DNA of 9,239 bases from an uncultured Clostridia bacterium. GTDB lineage: Bacteria; Bacillota_A; Clostridia; Oscillospirales; Oscillospiraceae. Shown here piece by piece: positions 5,837 to 9,239 of the stretch. Under the pieces are notes generated by a model. The model saw only the letters and a program-made list of their open reading frames with translations. It searched no databases and was not told the origin of the DNA. The stretch is from assembly GCA_947167435.1 (NCBI GenBank), contig CAMVIC010000056.1, forward strand, positions 1 through 9,239, written 5' to 3'. Position numbers and translations under genes: made by a program. The first letter of the stretch is position 1; the number at the start of each line of letters is the position of its first letter.

Positions 5837-5862
5837 CAGCCGGCTCTTTTCAGAGCCGGCTG
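5837..5862. terminator. Bidirectional hairpin between convergent genes
   Basis: CAGCCGGCTC (5837-5846) and GAGCCGGCTG (5853-5862) form a perfect 10-bp stem around a 6-base loop. On - it is followed by TCCGCATTTTG, a weak U-tract, and lies 29 bases past the nucleotidase stop. On + it lies 47 bases past the truncated gene. Confidence 0.6.
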
Positions 5863-5891
5863 CGTAAATGCAAACAGGAACGATTAATGAA

Positions 5892-7556
5892 TCAGGGACG
5901 AACCTGAGTAGCCAGTCCGCCGGGCTCGGCATAGGTCTCTCCGATCACGCCGCCGAGAACCTCGGTGATGTACTCCATCACGGCCTCGTCCATGGGGATG
6001 CCGGTGTCAAAGCCAAAGCCTTCCGCGAAAGCGCGGTTGAACACGTTGTAGGTGTCGCCGCCGGCAGCGCAGAAGTTGTTGGTGACCACTGCGTAGGTAG
6101 CTGCTTCGTCGAAGGGCTCGCCGTTGACGGAGATAATGGAGACGCGGTTGATGGACGCGGGAGCGTAGTAGCTGCTCTCCTTGCCGTCAAGGGTGTAGAT
6201 TTCGCCCTGGTCGAATTCCTTGGTGGTATCCAGGACCCATTCGATTCCGCTGGTCTGCGGGAAGCCGCCGATCGCGTCGGGCGTGCAGAAGGTGGAGGCC
6301 TCCAGCGCTTCCAGCAGCTCAGCGCCGGTTACATAGACCACGGCAACGGTGTTGCCGAAGGGGAGAACGGTGTTGACGTCCTTCTTGGTGACCTCGCCCA
6401 CGTTAATGGATGCGCGGATGCCGCCGCCGTTGGTGATGCCCACCACGGGTGCGTCATAGTACGCCTCCAGGCCGCCGGAAGAGACCACCGACCACACCAT
6501 GGCGTCGGTGATCAGGCTGCCCAGGTTGGTCTGCTCGGTGCGGTTGCCGGGATCCCTCTCGCCGTTGAGGAAGTACTCCGTGGTGGCAAACGGGGTGCCG
6601 TATTCCATATCCACCGTGTCGATAATGCCCTGGGCAGTGGCCGCGATGCGCCCATTCACAGCCAGGCCGGCGGTGCTCATGAGGAAGTTGTCTTCAATGG
6701 TCTTGGTTTCGTTGTCAATGACGATGACGCCGATATTCTGGAAGGCTGTTCCGGTGGACTGGATGGGCTCGCCGTTTTCACCGGAGGTCATGACGGTGTG
6801 GGAGTGGCCGTCAATCAGGAAATCAATGCCGGGGACCTTCTCATACAGATCGATGGAACGGTAGCCGTTGGCTGCGGATTCGGCGTCCACACCCAGGTGG
6901 ACAAGACCGATGACCAGGTCGGCTTCCTCTTCCTTCAGGCCGTCAACCGCAAGCTGGGCGCTGGCATATAAGTCGTCAAAGGTTGCGAAGGTGATTTCCT
7001 TGATCAGGCCCGGGTTCACCTTCGTCGCGGTCTCGGGCGTCTCCATGCCGAAGAAGCCGAGCCTGAGTCCGCTGCTGGTCTCAATCACGGTATACGGGTC
7101 GTAGATGGTCTCGCCGGTGGCGTCCAGATAGACGTCGGCGCAGAGGACGGTGAAATTGGCTTTTTTCAGGTTCTCGGTCAGCTGGGCATAGCCAAAGTCA
7201 AACTCGTGGTTGCCGAGCGTTACCACGTCGTAGCCGGCGGCGTTCATCATGGTGACGGCGCTGGCGCCCTTGAAGTGGCTGACGTAGATGGTGCCCTGGC
7301 TGAAGTCACCGGCGTCGACCAGATAGACTTCCGCGCCGGCGTTTTCAAAATGGGACTTCAGCGCGGCGGCATAGGCATACCCGGCGAGAGCGCCGTGGAC
7401 GTCGTTGGTGTGCAGGATTACGGTTTTGCCGGTAAAGTCGCTGCGAACGATTTTCGCATTTGCCGCGTAGTCATACTCAGCGGATGCGGGGATGCTGACT
7501 GCAAGGATCAGGATCAGGGTCAGTGCCAATGCGAGAATTCTCCGTGTCTTCTTCAT
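5892..7556 (-). CDS. Secreted 5'-nucleotidase / UDP-sugar hydrolase (UshA-type metallophosphoesterase)
   Basis: A 554-residue secreted enzyme that removes phosphate from nucleotides, and in relatives also splits UDP-sugars, outside the cell. Residues 1-26 are a signal peptide (MKKTRR, hydrophobic core, cut after ASA). Residues about 45-290 are the metallophosphoesterase domain with two-metal ligands in HTNDVHG (Asp52, His54), DAGDFSQG (Asp84), LGNHE (Asn116, His117), LVHLG (His220) and DGHSHT (His251, His253). Residues about 330-530 are the 5'-nucleotidase C-terminal domain: NLGSLITDAM, GITNGGGIRASI, VLPFGNTV, and NNFCAAGGDTYNVF, the segment that stacks on the base. The length is normal and the core motifs are intact. 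No LPXTG or other wall anchor follows, so the protein is probably released or held loosely. ATG 7556 is chosen because GGAGG (7563-7567) is 6 bases upstream; the TTG at 7562 abuts it. Confidence 0.93.
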   Translation of the reverse strand: MKKTRRILALALTLILILAVSIPASAEYDYAANAKIVRSDFTGKTVILHTNDVHGALAGYAYAAALKSHFENAGAEVYLVDAGDFSQGTIYVSHFKGASAVTMMNAAGYDVVTLGNHEFDFGYAQLTENLKKANFTVLCADVYLDATGETIYDPYTVIETSSGLRLGFFGMETPETATKVNPGLIKEITFATFDDLYASAQLAVDGLKEEEADLVIGLVHLGVDAESAANGYRSIDLYEKVPGIDFLIDGHSHTVMTSGENGEPIQSTGTAFQNIGVIVIDNETKTIEDNFLMSTAGLAVNGRIAATAQGIIDTVDMEYGTPFATTEYFLNGERDPGNRTEQTNLGSLITDAMVWSVVSSGGLEAYYDAPVVGITNGGGIRASINVGEVTKKDVNTVLPFGNTVAVVYVTGAELLEALEASTFCTPDAIGGFPQTSGIEWVLDTTKEFDQGEIYTLDGKESSYYAPASINRVSIISVNGEPFDEAATYAVVTNNFCAAGGDTYNVFNRAFAEGFGFDTGIPMDEAVMEYITEVLGGVIGETYAEPGGLATQVRP

Positions 7557-7586
7557 AAGCAACCTCCGTTATTTATAGTCTGCGGC

Positions 7587-7601
7587 ATCAACCCTGTTGA
7601 T
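7587..7601. promoter_or_regulatory. Inverted repeat ATCAAC-N3-GTTGAT, candidate operator
   Basis: A perfect 6+6 inverted repeat lies in the nucleotidase leader, between its predicted promoter (7625-7653) and its ribosome binding site. The place fits a repressor site. No regulator gene adjoins it, so the binding protein is unknown. Confidence 0.4.
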
Positions 7602-7624
7602 ACAAGGTTTGCCTTTCTGTCTGT

Positions 7625-7653
7625 ATTTTATCACTTCCGGCAAGGCAGGACAA
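7625..7653 (-). promoter_or_regulatory. Promoter of the 5'-nucleotidase gene
   Basis: Read on -, TTGTCC (7648-7653), a 17-base spacer and TAAAAT (7625-7630) give a good sigma-A match. The predicted leader is about 60 bases and includes the inverted repeat at 7587-7601. Confidence 0.6.
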
Positions 7654-7675
7654 GAGAAAAAATGAAGAAAGCTGC

Positions 7676-7702
7676 AAAAGCGGGCCGGGCTTCACGCCCG
7701 GA
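7676..7702 (-). terminator. Hairpin overlapping the end of the zinc-ribbon gene
   Basis: Read on -, CCGGGC (7696-7701) pairs with GCCCGG (7685-7690) around a short loop that contains the stop codon, followed by CCCGCTTTTGC. This is a moderate intrinsic terminator. It would end the zinc-ribbon transcript before the nucleotidase promoter. Confidence 0.5.
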
Positions 7703-9131
7703 GCAGCCGGTCTGCCAGGGCCGCCGCCTCATCCATTTCGATCCTCTCGCTCCAGTCCCGGATGCTTTGAATCAGCTCCCGGTTCCGTGGAAACTGCTCC
7801 GCGGCCCTGAGATAGGCCAGGACCAGCCGACTGTCCGAGACGCCTCTGCAGGGTCCCTCCCCATCCAGCGCATACACCAAAAGCGAACCGATCGCCGAAA
7901 ACTCCTTCTCGGAGACATCCCCGTTCAGCCGGTCCAGGGCGCCGGCCTTCAGCAGGCAGAGGTCCGCCGAATACTGGGGCATGATCGTGTTTTCCGCGCC
8001 TTCAAACAGCAGCCAGTCGCGGATTCCCTCCGTCTCCGGCTGCAGATAATCCACCGCGTGAATCCTGCCCCAGCCGTGCACGTGCCGGGCCAGCTCAAAC
8101 AGGGCCGCGTTTCCGTCCCGGCAGGCGCCGGAGGAGAGATATCTCGCCGCAAACCAGGTGAACTCGTCATAGGCGCCGAAGGTGAGATGGACTTCCTCCA
8201 CAAACGGGACCTTATCGTTGAAGATGGAAAGCAGCGTGAGCCCCAGCTTCACCGCCAGGAAGGAGGTGCCGTAACTGATCAGATAGTCGCCGAATTTCAG
8301 GAGCTGTTCCGCATCCAGCGCCTGTATGTTCTCCAGCATCACGTCCCGGACGCTGTCATACAGCTTTACCATTGAGGCTCTGTCCTCCAGCTTCTCAAAA
8401 ATGCCCAGGATCTGCGGAACGTGTTCGCTGTTGTCCTTTGCGGAAATCAGTGTCAGTGCCTGCAGGATCTGCTGCTTCGTCTCTTCATCGGCGATGTATG
8501 GTGTCGTGTGATAGAGCAGGATCCCGTCTATGGCCCCCGGTACGAATTTAAACTGTGTCCGCCTCCTCTCCGCCCTTTCTATGACGAAGTCCTCCGGCAG
8601 CTCCCCGTTTTGCAGATTGTCCAGAATGGTTTGATAGATCGACTTTTCCACGCTTTTTTCCTCCTTTTTCACCGTGTCGGTTTTCGCCGACTCCCTCCGC
8701 GGAATCGGCCGCGGATCCGGCTCCAGATAGAAAACGCCCTCCGTCCGATCCGGAGCCTCGACTTTGACCGGCTCCGGTCTCCCGCTCCGGACGTTGGCAG
8801 CGAAGAAACAACGTACGTTCCGATGGTCCTCATCCACGACGAAGCTGGTCTGGTAGGACGGGTTGAGGGGAATTTTCAGCGTCAGACTGTGCTCTCCAAA
8901 GGGCAGCGCAGCGGAAAAGCTCTGCTTTTCTCTCAGCTTTGCGACGGTCCTGCCGTCTATGATAACGCTGGTTTTCAGCAGCTTGGCCGACATGCTGCTC
9001 AGCCTGGCGAAGGAAACCCTGCCCTCGCCGGGCCCCTCCCCCTCTGTGCGCGGTCCCGGTGCCTGCCCGCAGCCGGGGCAGACCGCGGCCCCTGCAGGCA
9101 GCGCTTTCCCGCAATTGCTGCAATACGTCAT
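7692..9131 (-). CDS. Zinc-ribbon protein with a helical C-terminal domain, function unknown
   Basis: A 479-residue protein. Residues 1-24 are a zinc ribbon, with metal ligands Cys4, Cys7, Cys18 and Cys21 (YCSNCG and VCPGCG). After a Gly/Pro/Glu-rich linker, residues about 45-115 look like a small beta domain (VIIDGRTVAKL, LPFGEHSLTLKI) resembling PEGA-like surface modules. A charged linker (about 120-162) leads to residues 163-479, mostly helical and HEAT-repeat-like, with the marked segment ARHVHGWGRIHAVDYLQPET (348-367). Clostridial proteins with this last segment are, as I recall, sometimes labelled limonene hydroxylase; I see no catalytic motif to support that. There is no signal peptide or membrane helix, so it is probably cytoplasmic. 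ATG 9131 is chosen because GGGAGGAGG ends 9 bases upstream and the ribbon starts at once. The open frame reaches 9224, but that part holds the promoter. Confidence 0.8.
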   Translation of the reverse strand: MTYCSNCGKALPAGAAVCPGCGQAPGPRTEGEGPGEGRVSFARLSSMSAKLLKTSVIIDGRTVAKLREKQSFSAALPFGEHSLTLKIPLNPSYQTSFVVDEDHRNVRCFFAANVRSGRPEPVKVEAPDRTEGVFYLEPDPRPIPRRESAKTDTVKKEEKSVEKSIYQTILDNLQNGELPEDFVIERAERRRTQFKFVPGAIDGILLYHTTPYIADEETKQQILQALTLISAKDNSEHVPQILGIFEKLEDRASMVKLYDSVRDVMLENIQALDAEQLLKFGDYLISYGTSFLAVKLGLTLLSIFNDKVPFVEEVHLTFGAYDEFTWFAARYLSSGACRDGNAALFELARHVHGWGRIHAVDYLQPETEGIRDWLLFEGAENTIMPQYSADLCLLKAGALDRLNGDVSEKEFSAIGSLLVYALDGEGPCRGVSDSRLVLAYLRAAEQFPRNRELIQSIRDWSERIEMDEAAALADRLLRA

Positions 9132-9172
9132 CGACGGTCGCCTCCTCCCGGATTCCAGATTGTTCCTTTTCC

Positions 9173-9201
9173 ATGATAGCATAGCACGGAGCCTTTGACA
9201 A
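9173..9201 (-). promoter_or_regulatory. Promoter of the zinc-ribbon gene
   Basis: Read on -, TTGTCA (9196-9201), a 17-base spacer and TATCAT (9173-9178) match sigma-A well, and TGC directly before the -10 adds an extended -10. The predicted start is near 9166, about 35 bases before the ATG at 9131. Confidence 0.65.
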
Positions 9202-9239
9202 TCGGATTTCTTCAGGCTCTCCAAGTCGGCAAGCGCCGC

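Noticed and set aside
5868..6971. 367-codon open frame on + opposite the nucleotidase
   Set aside because: It is the antisense of a gene with every expected metallophosphoesterase motif, and its translation has the usual shadow composition.
9132..9224. Upstream extension of the zinc-ribbon protein to 9224
   Set aside because: The extra 31 codons cover a strong promoter and the ribosome binding site of the ATG at 9131, and the added residues have no family character.

Overview
The window looks like chromosome from a GC-rich, Gram-positive anaerobe of the Bacillota, possibly an Oscillospiraceae-type gut bacterium. The grounds are strong AGGAGG ribosome binding sites, sigma-A-like promoters, U-rich intrinsic terminators, an exported flavoprotein of the anaerobic reductase type, and a simple signal peptide on a nucleotidase. 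No rRNA, complete tRNA, CRISPR array or insertion sequence is visible. The taxonomy is inference.

Layout. Positions 1-378 carry no gene but are rich in structure. They hold two hairpins, two copies of a 30-base element exactly 150 bases apart, and a long stem-loop plus U-tract after each copy, all oriented on the + strand. Next, on the - strand, is a HemW-type radical SAM relative that has lost two of its three iron-sulfur cysteines (381 region to 1470). Upstream of it, also on -, is a 789-residue Tat-exported reductase with an FMN-binding domain, an FAD domain and a (Gly-Pro-Gly)9 tail (1573-3942). It is divergent from a LysR-type regulator on + (4084-4971). The two genes share a 141-base promoter region with back-to-back promoters and a palindrome, so the regulator probably controls the reductase and itself.

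Positions 4972-5891 are a scar-like region. It contains the LysR terminator, a 17-base inverted repeat, and two gene pieces that start head to head near 5430 and run outward, followed by a hairpin. The piece on + looks like the C-terminal part of a protein whose start has been lost.

On the - strand follow a secreted 5'-nucleotidase/UDP-sugar hydrolase of the UshA type (5892-7556), with its own promoter and a candidate operator, and a zinc-ribbon protein with a helical C-terminal region of unknown function (7692-9131), also with a clear promoter.

How they work together: each - strand gene seems to be its own transcription unit. The exported reductase and the secreted nucleotidase both act outside the membrane, one on an unknown electron acceptor and one on nucleotides, but nothing in the sequence ties them into one pathway. 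The least explained parts are the left-hand repeat and terminator array, the cysteine-poor HemW relative, the reductase that lacks the canonical fumarate residues, and the rearranged stretch around 5430.
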